From: Paenibacillus chitinolyticus NBRC 15660
GTDB taxonomy: Bacteria > Bacillota > Bacilli > Paenibacillales > NBRC-103111
Length of the DNA stretch: 64,000 bases
Assembly: GCF_000739915.1 (NCBI RefSeq)
Contig: NZ_BBJT01000008.1
Location: 62,001 to 126,000 of the forward strand
Direction of reading: 5' to 3'
In this document: positions 8,456 to 17,749 of the stretch, one piece after another
Position numbering within the stretch: position 1 is the first letter of the stretch
Layout of the letters: every line of letters starts with the position of its first letter
Made by a program: the position numbers and the translations under genes
The notes under the pieces: generated by a model
Told to the model about the DNA's origin: nothing
Databases searched by the model: none
Seen by the model: only the letters and a program-made list of their open reading frames with translations

Positions 8456-9864
8456 TCGATGTTGACCTTGGCGCCGCTGATTTTGACTTCATCCATGATG
8501 CTCAGGCTTGCATCGGCCTGCTTCAGGTCAATGCCTTCTTCCCCTTGAATGAGAACCTTGCCACCCCCGGTAATCTCGATGTCTTCCATCGCCGATATGG
8601 ATATTTTTTTGTGGCTGTTGATCTCGATCCCGCCGTCGTCCGTAAGCCGCATCAAGAGGCTGCCGCTGCCGATGATTTCAACGGAGCCGGGCTTGAATAC
8701 AATTTGCTTGCCGTATTTGGTGCTGATGCTCTTAACCGAGGGATCGCTGCGCTTCTGGGGATCGGAGGAATCGGTATCCACGGAACTGGCGGCATAAGCG
8801 TTCTTCTCCTGCTCATCCGGGAAGTACAGCCTGACCTCGTCCCCGACCTCGGGCATGCAGTACCAGCCGCTGCCGTCGGGAGACGAATAGACCGTCGAGT
8901 ACGGGAACCACAAGGATTCATCGGAAGATGATTTCCCGTCGATATGAAGCTTGACCTTCACCTTGTCTTTGGATACGTCCTTGATCGACCCGAACAGTGA
9001 GGTCCCGGCCAGCTTATAGGCATACAATGTCGGGCAGCTAAAGCCCTGCTTGTCTCTTAATTCATACCGGCTGGTCAGCGTGCCGCCTTCCATCCGCGTG
9101 CTGGCCCGGTATACATACAGCTTCCTCTGCTGAAACGCAACCGGACTGCCCAGCTCCAAAATCGAGCTGCTGCTGACCTCGTAGCTGATGCTGTTCTGTT
9201 CGTCGATACCGGAGACGCCGTTCTCTGACTTCCGCTTGAAGTCCTTCAAATTTTTGCGGATGCTGTAGTTGTAGGCGTCGACCTTATGGGGCTCTCCCAG
9301 GTCCGGCACGCCGACATAGCATTTCATGCCCTTCTGCGAACAGAGCGGAATCAGAGGCAGATGCAGACGGGAAGCCAGTCTCCTGGCGAATTCCCAGTCC
9401 GTTTCCTTGTATTGGACGACCAGTCCGCCAATGCTTGTTCCTCCGGCAGCCTCCACGACAACGTCCGAATTCGGATAAGAACCCGCGATGCGATCTAACA
9501 GCCCGCGATAGGTCATCTGCTTATTTTGAAAAGAACGGGTGACCTTCCGGATGTCCATCAGCAGTGTCGAGCTTTGGGCTTCGATGGTTAGCGTGCGGAC
9601 ATTGTGTACAGCCTTTACGGCCATATTCGTTACGATTCCTTGGAAAATAACGGTCGTACGCTCACCGTCACGCACCGAAACGGCAATCTGTTCATTCTCA
9701 TCGGCCTGCTCCACGTACCGGTCCAGCATCTCTTCCGGAACGATCCCGCTGATCGTCAGCTTGGCATGCTCATTGACTGCTTTGTCCAGATGGAGGTCCA
9801 TAATCCTCTCGAATTTGTACGGCGCAACGGAAATGTCGGCAAATGAAAACACCGTTTGGCTCAT
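8452..9864 (-). CDS. VgrG-like core spike protein without toxin
   Basis: 470 residues counted from the ATG at 9862-9864. That ATG overlaps the upstream stop (ATGA) and has GGGGCGGAG before it; a longer open frame upstream is not needed. The protein shows the gp27-like part with Y-K-E-T-D-W-E-F-A-R-R-L-A-S-R around 165, an OB-like part with GWYCMPEVGDEV.LYFPDE around 350, and a beta-prism of alternating strands to the end. There is no effector extension. It is paralogous to the toxin-bearing VgrG near 6263 and probably forms the constitutive hub/spike or heteromers with it. Confidence 0.88.
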   Translation of the reverse strand: MSQTVFSFADISVAPYKFERIMDLHLDKAVNEHAKLTISGIVPEEMLDRYVEQADENEQIAVSVRDGERTTVIFQGIVTNMAVKAVHNVRTLTIEAQSSTLLMDIRKVTRSFQNKQMTYRGLLDRIAGSYPNSDVVVEAAGGTSIGGLVVQYKETDWEFARRLASRLHLPLIPLCSQKGMKCYVGVPDLGEPHKVDAYNYSIRKNLKDFKRKSENGVSGIDEQNSISYEVSSSSILELGSPVAFQQRKLYVYRASTRMEGGTLTSRYELRDKQGFSCPTLYAYKLAGTSLFGSIKDVSKDKVKVKLHIDGKSSSDESLWFPYSTVYSSPDGSGWYCMPEVGDEVRLYFPDEQEKNAYAASSVDTDSSDPQKRSDPSVKSISTKYGKQIVFKPGSVEIIGSGSLLMRLTDDGGIEINSHKKISISAMEDIEITGGGKVLIQGEEGIDLKQADASLSIMDEVKISGAKVNIE

Positions 9865-10460
9865 GCTGGCTCCGCCCCTTCCTCGACTTGAACGACCCGG
9901 ACGGCCCGCACGATCTGAAAAGCTACGTCCCTCCAAGCCTCATACTCGTCGTATTTGCAGCTGAAAGTTCCCATAAGGGTCTTGCCTCCCAGCTCCAGAA
10001 AAAACATCAGATTATAGAGAAAAGCATCCAGCGCCGGACTCTTGAATTCGAAATAGCCGACCTGTTTTCCGTGGATTTCCTCGACACCGTCCGTAAAAAA
10101 CACGTTGGAGGGATTCACTTTTTTAAGGATCGTTTTCATCCCCTGAGTCAATTCCTCGACCCATCCCTCCTCCAGGTCTTGATCGATCCGGTTAAGCGTA
10201 ATATTGATGCTGCCGTCCTCATTGGTTTTGATCGTTTCCGGCCGCTGGGAATGAGGGTATTTGATGGCACTTAATGCTTCGGGCATGTCTGTGAAATCTT
10301 TCGGAATAAATACCAGAAGCTTGTCATCGTAAAAAGCCTGCTGCTCAAACTCGTAAAAACGTTGTCCGATCCGTACAGGCCCTTCTTCAATGGTGTTTGT
10401 TTTTTGGGATTCTTCCATCTTGTTCAGCATCGCAATAATCTTCTCGTCCGAAAACGCCAC
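9861..10460 (-). CDS. DcrB/EagR (DUF1795)-like protein, putative effector chaperone
   Basis: 199 residues, soluble. The mid region (VFIPKDFTDMPEALSAIKYP) and the later YFEFKS, LGGKTLMGTFSCKYDEYEAW and terminal strand-helix pattern match the Mog1/PsbP-like fold of DcrB/EagR proteins. EagR proteins of T6SS shield hydrophobic segments of effectors, and the VgrG effector here has such a segment, so a chaperone role is plausible but inferred. It starts at GTG after AAAGGGCGGGAAG and overlaps the VgrG start by four bases. Confidence 0.55.
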   Translation of the reverse strand: MAFSDEKIIAMLNKMEESQKTNTIEEGPVRIGQRFYEFEQQAFYDDKLLVFIPKDFTDMPEALSAIKYPHSQRPETIKTNEDGSINITLNRIDQDLEEGWVEELTQGMKTILKKVNPSNVFFTDGVEEIHGKQVGYFEFKSPALDAFLYNLMFFLELGGKTLMGTFSCKYDEYEAWRDVAFQIVRAVRVVQVEEGAEPA

Positions 10461-10489
10461 GGCACTTCCCGCCCTTTCTTCTTCCTGGA

Positions 10490-11266
10490 TTAATCCACGA
10501 TCATCCGCTGCGGAGCCCCGAATCTGCCTCCGGTTACCGGCCGGCCTCCACTCCCCGCTTCCTCCAGAACCCGGGTCAAATGGGTATGGATCTGAACATT
10601 GGTATAGGTCTTGTATTCCTTGCCCAGCCGGAGCGCCAAGTAATGAAGAATCGCCTCCCGGTCAACGGGCTGCACACTCAGGCACTGCATGGCGAACGTA
10701 AAGTCCTGGGTGCCGGAAGCCCGGCTTTTCATCAACTCCGCCGCAAAATACCGCATAATTTCCGGATGAAGCGTACTTTGCCGGAAGCCCGCATATTGTG
10801 CATGAAGCCGGTTAAGCGTGTTGTACTCGGTCGCCAAGTCCGCGAAATTGCGGTAGTCCGAGCGCAGCCTCGCTCCTTCCTTCAGCTTGAACCGCGCCAG
10901 CTCCAGTTCTTCGGAAGAGACGGATACGTGTTCGTCCAGCACGGGCTCGGCCCGGCAGACGGTAAAGTCACCCTCGGTTTCGGCCGGATAGAACCGGATT
11001 TTTAACACGGTTTCCCGCCCCGTCGCGGCGTAGGGCAGCTCAACCTCGCGAGTCAGCGTGTAGATCATCCCTCCGTGCTTAACTATTCCGGGGCCGATGC
11101 ACAAACTGTCTTCGCCAACCCGGATTTCAGTCCCCGCCACGATACCGTCTGAATAATCCCTGAGAAACAAATCCGTCAGCTCGTGGGGGTAATCCCTCAA
11201 ATTCTCAAGCATCTCTGTTTTCAAAATCCGCCCTTTGGCGAAATTCGGATAGGTACGGGTAAACAT
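10490..11266 (-). CDS. Baseplate/tail-fibre-anchor-like protein (TssK-N-like)
   Basis: 258 residues from the ATG at 11264-11266, which has GGGGGG five to six bases upstream. The N-terminal 110 residues (KGRILKTEMLENLRDYP, RDYSDGIVAG, PGIVKHGGMIY) resemble the attachment part of phage receptor-binding proteins and the shell domain of TssK. The rest is helical. Such proteins link the baseplate to fibres or to the membrane. It lies 26 bases after the Hsp70-like gene. The resemblance is from pattern recall, and structure comparison is required to confirm it. Confidence 0.55.
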   Translation of the reverse strand: MFTRTYPNFAKGRILKTEMLENLRDYPHELTDLFLRDYSDGIVAGTEIRVGEDSLCIGPGIVKHGGMIYTLTREVELPYAATGRETVLKIRFYPAETEGDFTVCRAEPVLDEHVSVSSEELELARFKLKEGARLRSDYRNFADLATEYNTLNRLHAQYAGFRQSTLHPEIMRYFAAELMKSRASGTQDFTFAMQCLSVQPVDREAILHYLALRLGKEYKTYTNVQIHTHLTRVLEEAGSGGRPVTGGRFGAPQRMIVD

Positions 11267-11292
11267 GAACACCCCCCTTTCGTCCGCGCTTC

Positions 11293-13944
11293 TTACTTCA
11301 AGCCGTCGAAGAAATCAATTTCCGACAGATCATTTTCAAAGGCAAAAAATCGTTTGGCGCCCAAATACAGCTGTTCCCGGCGGCGCGCTACCGGCACTAC
11401 GTGGAACCCCCAATTTTGACCCCCTCCGAAGACGAAAAATTTCACTTCTTCATTGACGATGGAATCGGTCTCGTCCTGAGGTATGTTGCGGCCGTATGTC
11501 TCCGCGATATCTTCATAAAGCACGGGTTGGAAACTGTCGGGCCGGCTCGGATAGCTGTATTTCTGCCGGAGCTTTCCGTTCATATCTTTGAGGCAGAACT
11601 CGATCTCGGCGGCTCCCCAAGGTCTCGAAATCGAGCCTTGCGCGGTATTGACGCGATCCAGTGTGCTGATCAGCACCTTTTCGCTGCGGCTGTGCGTATA
11701 AGCCGTGACCGCGTAAGGGATAACGGCGGCCTGATGCGTCACATGAGTCTGGATGATTCCGGCCTTTTTGTCCCCCAGATAACGGATAGCGCCTCTCAGA
11801 CAAGCCAGCTTCAAATCCGGCACCCGATCGGTCTCTCCCGCCTTTTGCGTAAATTGAATGGTTCTGCCGGGGACAAATTCTTTCAGCGCTTCCCGAAAAA
11901 CATCGATCCGGCAGGACTGGCCCGTCAGCTTGATGATGGAATAAGTCTGCAGCTCGCCGCTCTGGTAGAAATCTTCCAGAAACTTGCGCACAATTTCATA
12001 AATATCCGCTTTGATCAAATGATTAATTTCCTGAATGGTAAATACCACATCCGGGAATTCATACCGGTCCTTGAACCTTCCCTGCTCGCGCACGGACAAA
12101 TACCACCGGTCCACTCCCGTGATTTTGAGGTCGTGCTCGCGGACATCTCCGCTGCCGGAGTGAAACCGGTTCCTCAAGATGCCGGTTTTGCGGAAAAATT
12201 CCGTCTTCATGTTCTCCGCCATTTCCCACAGGAAATGAGAATTGTTGCGAACCCGGTTGTAATCCTCCCGCGTATGGCTGCCATACTCCCGGAAACGGGT
12301 AGGAAGCAGCAGCTCCGCTTCCCTGTACCGTTCTTCCAGCCGTTCGTATACCGACGCCACCCCAAACTCATCGACATGCCGGAAAACATCTCCGCTCGGA
12401 ATCCCGATAAGACTGTCGATGTCCGTCACCGTTTCTCCGCAGCTGTAATACTCGGCGAACACGATTTTCATATACTGCATGATGCGGTAAGTCAGGTTAT
12501 TGCCCCCAAAGTTGGTGTCGCCGTTCTCATACGTGGTCTGAACGTCAAGCCTGTAAGACATATGGCCGTCCTCAATACGGAACCGGCAGGAAGACAGGTC
12601 CGTCGTGCCGCCGCCGCAATCGATCACAAGAGCTTTGTAGGTTTCTCCGTCTTCAAAACGGTTCTGCTGGAAGCGGTCCGCGATCGTGTTATAAAGGACA
12701 GCCATCCCTTCATCCAGCGAATCTTCCGTTTCCAGGCGGTATTCCGGCAAAATTTCCGCATACATGTCTAGAAACTGGGCTTTCAGCTTGACCGGGCTGG
12801 ACATGTGCAAATTCCGGAAGCGGCATTTGAACTGATGCTCGGCGGTTCCGATAATATAAGCGAGATAGGCGCGGATAATGTCGCTTCTGCGCACATGCGT
12901 GCTGTTGCCGCTCGCATCGCTTACTTCTTCGGATCTCGCGTAATCATTCACCCACCGTTTGATCCCGTGAAATACGGTCGCCTGCGTGCCGGATCCGAGC
13001 TTCTTCCGGTATAGAAGGGCTTCGTGTCCGAACTGATACCGGATATGCGAAGGATCGGAACAATCCGCCACGCGGACGACCGTCGGCAGAAGCTCGATCC
13101 ATTGACCGTTCGGGGCGGCCGGATCGGGGAACGCCGCGTAGTTAATCGCATCGAGCCGGACCGTTCCGTTCAGAAGGTCCTGGCTGCATGGCGTATGAAC
13201 ATAGGCGCCGTCGAGATAAGCCCCCGCCGTCGTATTGGAGGTACCGAAGTCTATGGCCAATACGGCCTCGGTCAGCTCCGGCTCCCGGATTTCCAGATCG
13301 GCCGCCGGCAGGCGGCAGTAATGCAGATTAACCGGGGGGAGGGGTTTGTTCTGGTGGTAGATCCGGTACAAATAATCGGAATCGTTCCGGCTGAAGAAGA
13401 GCAAGCTGTAGTTGCGGTTGGCCGAGCGCTTCAGATAGGCGTCCCGGTTCCTCGTCAGACAGAATGTACCCGGCTTCGATACACTTTCGACCACATTCAG
13501 TATGCCGCACAGCTCCATCTGCTCATTTACAAGGAGGGCGTTCGTCCCCGAGAAAGCGGCAGCCCCCTCCAGCCTGCAGCCGTCCCGCTCATCGAGACGA
13601 AGTCCCTCGTAGAGTGTGATTCTGGCCGGGACTTTGGTGCCCCTCTCCCCCAATGGCGTACGCAAATAGCGCCGGATCGCGGTCTGCAGCCGTTCTTCGC
13701 CGCCCGGAACCGGGCCTCCGATCAACAGGCGTTCTTCCGTCCCCCTGAATTTGAGGATGGTGGCGATGAAACCTTCACGGTCCAGCGTATTGGCGAACCC
13801 TTCAATCAGTTTCTCTTTACTGCAAATGGTCCGGAGCTGGTACGTCGTCATTTCCGTCAGCTCCTCGCGGCTGTAGCGTACGACGCCCGGATCGGCCATT
13901 CTATCCTCCGGATGTTGATACAGCCTGTATGAGTATCCGTTCAT
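11293..13944 (-). CDS. Divergent Hsp70/actin-fold ATPase of the injection system
   Basis: 883 residues, far from canonical DnaK. A 225-residue N-terminal extension, beginning with a short SAP-like helical stretch (REELTEMTTYQLRTIC), precedes the nucleotide-binding domain. That domain has phosphate-1 AIDFGTSNTTAG at about 230-241 and phosphate-2 VIDCGGGTTDLS at about 440-451. The usual Hsp70 substrate-binding domain is not apparent; instead a unique C-terminal region runs to FFDGLK. A GGAGG lies six bases before the ATG. It is encoded with a J-domain protein, two FHA proteins and the spike genes, and no AAA+ ATPase is present. It is therefore the candidate motor for sheath disassembly or apparatus assembly, by inference. 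Confidence 0.85.
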   Translation of the reverse strand: MNGYSYRLYQHPEDRMADPGVVRYSREELTEMTTYQLRTICSKEKLIEGFANTLDREGFIATILKFRGTEERLLIGGPVPGGEERLQTAIRRYLRTPLGERGTKVPARITLYEGLRLDERDGCRLEGAAAFSGTNALLVNEQMELCGILNVVESVSKPGTFCLTRNRDAYLKRSANRNYSLLFFSRNDSDYLYRIYHQNKPLPPVNLHYCRLPAADLEIREPELTEAVLAIDFGTSNTTAGAYLDGAYVHTPCSQDLLNGTVRLDAINYAAFPDPAAPNGQWIELLPTVVRVADCSDPSHIRYQFGHEALLYRKKLGSGTQATVFHGIKRWVNDYARSEEVSDASGNSTHVRRSDIIRAYLAYIIGTAEHQFKCRFRNLHMSSPVKLKAQFLDMYAEILPEYRLETEDSLDEGMAVLYNTIADRFQQNRFEDGETYKALVIDCGGGTTDLSSCRFRIEDGHMSYRLDVQTTYENGDTNFGGNNLTYRIMQYMKIVFAEYYSCGETVTDIDSLIGIPSGDVFRHVDEFGVASVYERLEERYREAELLLPTRFREYGSHTREDYNRVRNNSHFLWEMAENMKTEFFRKTGILRNRFHSGSGDVREHDLKITGVDRWYLSVREQGRFKDRYEFPDVVFTIQEINHLIKADIYEIVRKFLEDFYQSGELQTYSIIKLTGQSCRIDVFREALKEFVPGRTIQFTQKAGETDRVPDLKLACLRGAIRYLGDKKAGIIQTHVTHQAAVIPYAVTAYTHSRSEKVLISTLDRVNTAQGSISRPWGAAEIEFCLKDMNGKLRQKYSYPSRPDSFQPVLYEDIAETYGRNIPQDETDSIVNEEVKFFVFGGGQNWGFHVVPVARRREQLYLGAKRFFAFENDLSEIDFFDGLK

Positions 13945-13966
13945 CGTTGTCCTCCTTCACGGCTGG

Positions 13967-14656
13967 TCAATACATCGCAATGCGGTCCAGCCGCATAGTC
14001 TCTTCTACGCCCAATATGCCGAAATGCCGGTTCCAATACAGCTCGGTATGAAAACGGACGGGGAGCAGCAGATCCAGCAGCAAGCTGATCTTGGCCCGGC
14101 CGGACTCGCTCTCCTCCTGGTTGATATAGAAGAGAAGCTCATTCTTTTCCTCGCAGTTTGCATAGATAGTGGACCCCGGAAACAAAAGGCGGGCTGTCCG
14201 CTTCAATGTAAAGAGCGCATCCCCCGTCTGAACCGTCTGCAGAACACTTGCCGCCACAATATCCTGCTCCTCCTTGCCGCACTTCTGAAAGTTCCGGCGC
14301 ACCTTGTCCCCGAAAATCCCGGCTTCTATGTCACGGCGGACAAAGCGAATGTAAAATTCCCTTTTGTTCATTCCCTGGAGCAGATCGATCTCGCCCAAAA
14401 AATGAATGAGAATATCGAACAAGGCACCTCTGAATTCCGGGTACTCCGTGTAATTAATATCAAGCATCCCCCGGAACATCTCGTCAAAACGGTAGAACGG
14501 ATTAATTTCAACCTGTTTCTCGACGTGACTTGCGTTCATATGTTCCAGGCTCAGCTCCATATACGGGGAGTATACGGAAGCGGCCGAGAATTGAATGTCT
14601 TTCTTGTCCAGACCGCACTGCTCGGCCCGGATCAACAGATCCCATATGTAATTCAA
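13967..14656 (-). CDS. Baseplate candidate with conserved FHTELYW-HFGI tail
   Basis: About 229 residues. I prefer the TTG at 14654-14656: it overlaps the upstream stop (TTGA) and has AAGGGG seven bases before it, while the ATGs at 14662 and 14674 lack a well-placed site. The protein begins LNYIWDLLIRAEQ and contains SPYMELSLEHMN, NPFYRFDEMF and, at the end, RFHTELYWNRHFGILGVEETM. It lies between two other structural genes. Similar proteins occur beside sheath and VgrG genes in Firmicutes, from memory; a TssG/wedge-like role is inferred. Confidence 0.6.
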   Translation of the reverse strand: MNYIWDLLIRAEQCGLDKKDIQFSAASVYSPYMELSLEHMNASHVEKQVEINPFYRFDEMFRGMLDINYTEYPEFRGALFDILIHFLGEIDLLQGMNKREFYIRFVRRDIEAGIFGDKVRRNFQKCGKEEQDIVAASVLQTVQTGDALFTLKRTARLLFPGSTIYANCEEKNELLFYINQEESESGRAKISLLLDLLLPVRFHTELYWNRHFGILGVEETMRLDRIAMY

Positions 14657-15939
14657 ACCCATACCCCTTCGCATGTGTATTCGGGCAGGTACATTTGAAC
14701 CTCCGACACGACAAAGCTCATGAAGTCGTTTCTTATAAATTCATCCCTTCCGAACGACCGGCCGGGCCGAAAGCTCAGACACAGCGCGGCCCTGCCGCTC
14801 GAAGCCCGGACCTGGTCACTGATAAAAGGATTCATTTCGTACGTAACTGCCGCCGAATCGGCTTTGTCCACGATCCGGATATCCTCCAGCGTCAAATATT
14901 CGGAAGCTTCAAGGGAATGCACAATCCGCGCCACTTCCCCTTTGGAGCGCACAATCGTAGCCTGCTTTCGTGCATACTTGCCGACAAAACTACTGGCGCA
15001 GCGGTTCGAGACAAGTGCGTATTGAAGTCTCCCGATCTGGATATCCACCGGTTGAACAACCTTCAGCACGTTCCAGACTCCCGCTTTCTCCTGCGGCGAA
15101 ACGATCGTCAGCTCTTCCCCGGATCGTTTGATGTACCGGATATCGTCCGTGTGCCCATCCACCAGATACCCATGCTCCATCCCCGTTTTCCTCAGTGACA
15201 GAACATGTTCGAAATTAACCTTGTCCGAAGCGGGAACCGGAAATCCGCTGTTCTTGATCTCAAGCCGTTCCATATTCCAAAGCGGAATCCGATCCGTCCG
15301 CTTGTACGCTTCGAACTCTTCCAGATTCACTGAAATTTCCGTAACGGTCTCGTCTTCCCCCGGTATTGCGGCGCATTCCGTCAGAACGACGTCGATAAAT
15401 TTATAGGCAAACGGATGGTTGATGGTCCGCCATGGAATCCCGTTTTTCAGGAATATCTGATACAGATTCTCGATCTCTTTGATGTACTTCTCGCAAGGCC
15501 GGAGCGCCACTTTAATCGGGTAGGTTCCCGAAAGCGTCTTGAGATGCCCGTCGAACAGCCTGCCGCTCTTCGTCAATTCCCGGATACGCACGGAATCACA
15601 TTCCAGGAACAGAGAGATCAGCCGCTCTTCTCTGCCGTCCCTCAGCCCTTCGATGACATGAAGCATATCAATCAAAGTATTCTCCACATCCTCCGGGCAC
15701 ATGGGATACAAAAATTCATGGAGAGGGTCCCACTCATCCCGCGAACATAAGCTGGCATAAATATCAAACCGGCCTTCCCAATCTTCAATCTCGTCAAAAA
15801 CCCGCTTTTCCAGCTGCCGGTTCATTTGCTCCTGATAGTCCACCAGATTCAGAAAAAGCCCCGTCATCAACTGCTTGAGCATACGGCGCTGCTCCAAATC
15901 CTCCATTTTGTTCAGCCGGTCCAAAATAATATCCTTCAT
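14653..15939 (-). CDS. Large structural protein, baseplate (TssF-like) candidate
   Basis: 428 residues, soluble. The N-terminus is helical (LDRLNKMEDLEQRRMLKQLM); the C-terminal half is beta-rich with a long exposed loop pattern. The ATG overlaps the upstream stop (ATGA) and its own stop overlaps the next gene, so the stoichiometry of three proteins is probably coupled. No catalytic motif is seen. The size and position fit a baseplate wedge component, but the sequence alone does not prove it. Confidence 0.55.
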   Translation of the reverse strand: MKDIILDRLNKMEDLEQRRMLKQLMTGLFLNLVDYQEQMNRQLEKRVFDEIEDWEGRFDIYASLCSRDEWDPLHEFLYPMCPEDVENTLIDMLHVIEGLRDGREERLISLFLECDSVRIRELTKSGRLFDGHLKTLSGTYPIKVALRPCEKYIKEIENLYQIFLKNGIPWRTINHPFAYKFIDVVLTECAAIPGEDETVTEISVNLEEFEAYKRTDRIPLWNMERLEIKNSGFPVPASDKVNFEHVLSLRKTGMEHGYLVDGHTDDIRYIKRSGEELTIVSPQEKAGVWNVLKVVQPVDIQIGRLQYALVSNRCASSFVGKYARKQATIVRSKGEVARIVHSLEASEYLTLEDIRIVDKADSAAVTYEMNPFISDQVRASSGRAALCLSFRPGRSFGRDEFIRNDFMSFVVSEVQMYLPEYTCEGVWV

Positions 15940-17699
15940 GCGGTGGAATCCCCTCCTTCGCCCTTAGCGGGCCGAGCCTGCCCTTCTCCGCCGGCCGGTG
16001 ACCCGGATGCCCCCGCCGAAGAAGGAGAAGATTGTCCTCCTGCGGATGGCGGCGTCTGCGGCTGGGCCGGCTGATTCGATCCGGACGGATGTTCCCCCGA
16101 TCCTTGGCCCGGAAGAGCTTGTCCCCCTTGAGCCGCAGGAGCTGGGGGCGGTGCCGACGGGACGGGATTTTGCTTTTCCTCGGCTTTGGTAATCTTCCTC
16201 TCCATACCAAGCACCCGTTCCAGCATCTTGATTTCCTGATAAATCTCCTGGGCCGAAGCAAAAGCCGTGATCGCCCCGGCGTAGTCCTGGGCAGCCATGC
16301 TGCGGTCTCCCTTCTTGTCCAGCTTGTCCGCTTCAAGAAGCTTGGTCTCTTTCTCGAGGCCGGCGATCTTTTCCTGAGTCTCATCCAGCTTTCCTTTGAT
16401 GAGCTTGTCCCCGTCCGTGAACGAAGCTTCCGCGGATGCCTGCTTCGCTTTCCGGTAAATTTCGAGAGCGCCTATGTAATCGAGAGCGGTAAACTTCTGA
16501 TCCCCTTCTTTGACCGTATTCATGACAGCCGAATAAGCCTGGACACGCCCTAAGCGCTCTTCCAGATGCTGAGGATTAAAATCGTCCTGATTTTTGATCT
16601 CGGACTGGGCTTTGGTAAAACTCGCCGCGGCTTTATCGTATTCCCCTTCCTTCAGGAAGGTGTCCCCGTCCACGATATACTGGGCGGCACGCTGTTTTTT
16701 GGTGAAAAGTACGGTGTGTACCTTATCTTTGATCTTCTGGGAATCGCTGCGCGCTTCGCTGTATTCCTTGAGCGCCTTGGCATAATCCCCCTCGGCGGCA
16801 TAGTCGTCCCCGCTCTTTCCGTGCTCCAGCATGCCCTGGGCCGCTTCCGCTTTACGCGCGGCTTCTTTGGCCGCATACACGTAAGCTCCGCCTCCGACCA
16901 GCAGCAGAGGAATGAGAATCAACGCGATCCGTTTAGCCCACTTCCGCTTCTTCCCCTTCACTTCTTTGTAGACTTTATTGGCATAAACAGCCGCCGCCGT
17001 ATAGTTCGGAACCATCCGCTTTTGCCTGCTCAGAAGAACTTCTTCCAGCAGATCCGCAAGCTCCGCCGGCCCTTTCGCTTCCTCGACGGCGTCCACCATC
17101 TCGGCGGATGCGACGTTCTCCCACATTCCCGGAGTGCTCATCAAGAGCACATCCCCGTCTTCCAGCATCATTTTCCGAGAGACATACGGCTCGAACACAT
17201 CCGGTTTGCCCGCATAATTCAGCAGGTTATGCCTTTCTTCATGCCGGTCCACGGCTTCAAGCGGAATACGTTCTTCATCCGCCCAGGACTGGGCCAGGCT
17301 CTGGTCCCGGCTCCGTTCCGCGAGCCTGCCTCCCCGGATCACATACAATCGCGCACTGCCCGCAACGGCCCACACGATTCTCGTGTAATCCGTCACGACG
17401 ATCAGCACGCTCGCCTTAAGGCGGACCCGGCGGCTTTCCTCATTCAGCCATTCGCTGGCTTCCTGCATGTAACGCTTAAGCCGGGCGGCCGACAAAGTAG
17501 GCTTATTCAAAAAGCGGGACAAAATACTGCGGACAACCATTTCCGCACTGTTTACCTCGCTGTCCGAATCAAGACCGTCCGCCAGCACCCAGCAAGCCAT
17601 ATCTTCAAGCTCGACAAAGGCAAAGTAATCCCTGTTCTGCACAAAGGTCCCCGCTTCGGTAACGAAACCGGTCTTGAAATCGCTGTTTTCTTTTCTCAT
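15936..17699 (-). CDS. PP2C-like pseudophosphatase with TM segment and TPR-like repeats
   Basis: 587 residues. Residues 1-240 have the PP2C fold: TEAGTFVQNRDYF near the start, WVLADGLDSD at motif 2. However, the motif-8 SDG is replaced by STPG and the DN of the last motif by PN, so metal-binding Asp residues are lost. A basic patch and one membrane segment (about 255-275) follow. Next come four TPR-like repeats (AEGDYAKALKEYS, KEGEYDKAAASF, TALDYIGALEIY, AAQDYAGAITAF) and a Pro/Gly/Ser-rich tail of about 75 residues. The repeats are likely extracytoplasmic. It may act as a membrane-anchored phospho-sensor or pseudo-enzyme partner of the intact phosphatase encoded just upstream. GGGGGACGA precedes the ATG. 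Confidence 0.75.
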   Translation of the reverse strand: MRKENSDFKTGFVTEAGTFVQNRDYFAFVELEDMACWVLADGLDSDSEVNSAEMVVRSILSRFLNKPTLSAARLKRYMQEASEWLNEESRRVRLKASVLIVVTDYTRIVWAVAGSARLYVIRGGRLAERSRDQSLAQSWADEERIPLEAVDRHEERHNLLNYAGKPDVFEPYVSRKMMLEDGDVLLMSTPGMWENVASAEMVDAVEEAKGPAELADLLEEVLLSRQKRMVPNYTAAAVYANKVYKEVKGKKRKWAKRIALILIPLLLVGGGAYVYAAKEAARKAEAAQGMLEHGKSGDDYAAEGDYAKALKEYSEARSDSQKIKDKVHTVLFTKKQRAAQYIVDGDTFLKEGEYDKAAASFTKAQSEIKNQDDFNPQHLEERLGRVQAYSAVMNTVKEGDQKFTALDYIGALEIYRKAKQASAEASFTDGDKLIKGKLDETQEKIAGLEKETKLLEADKLDKKGDRSMAAQDYAGAITAFASAQEIYQEIKMLERVLGMERKITKAEEKQNPVPSAPPPAPAAQGGQALPGQGSGEHPSGSNQPAQPQTPPSAGGQSSPSSAGASGSPAGGEGQARPAKGEGGDSTA

Positions 17700-17749
17700 T
17701 CGTCCCCCCGCTCCCTTTTGTCAAAACCGGTTTCCTTCATCCGGCACTG

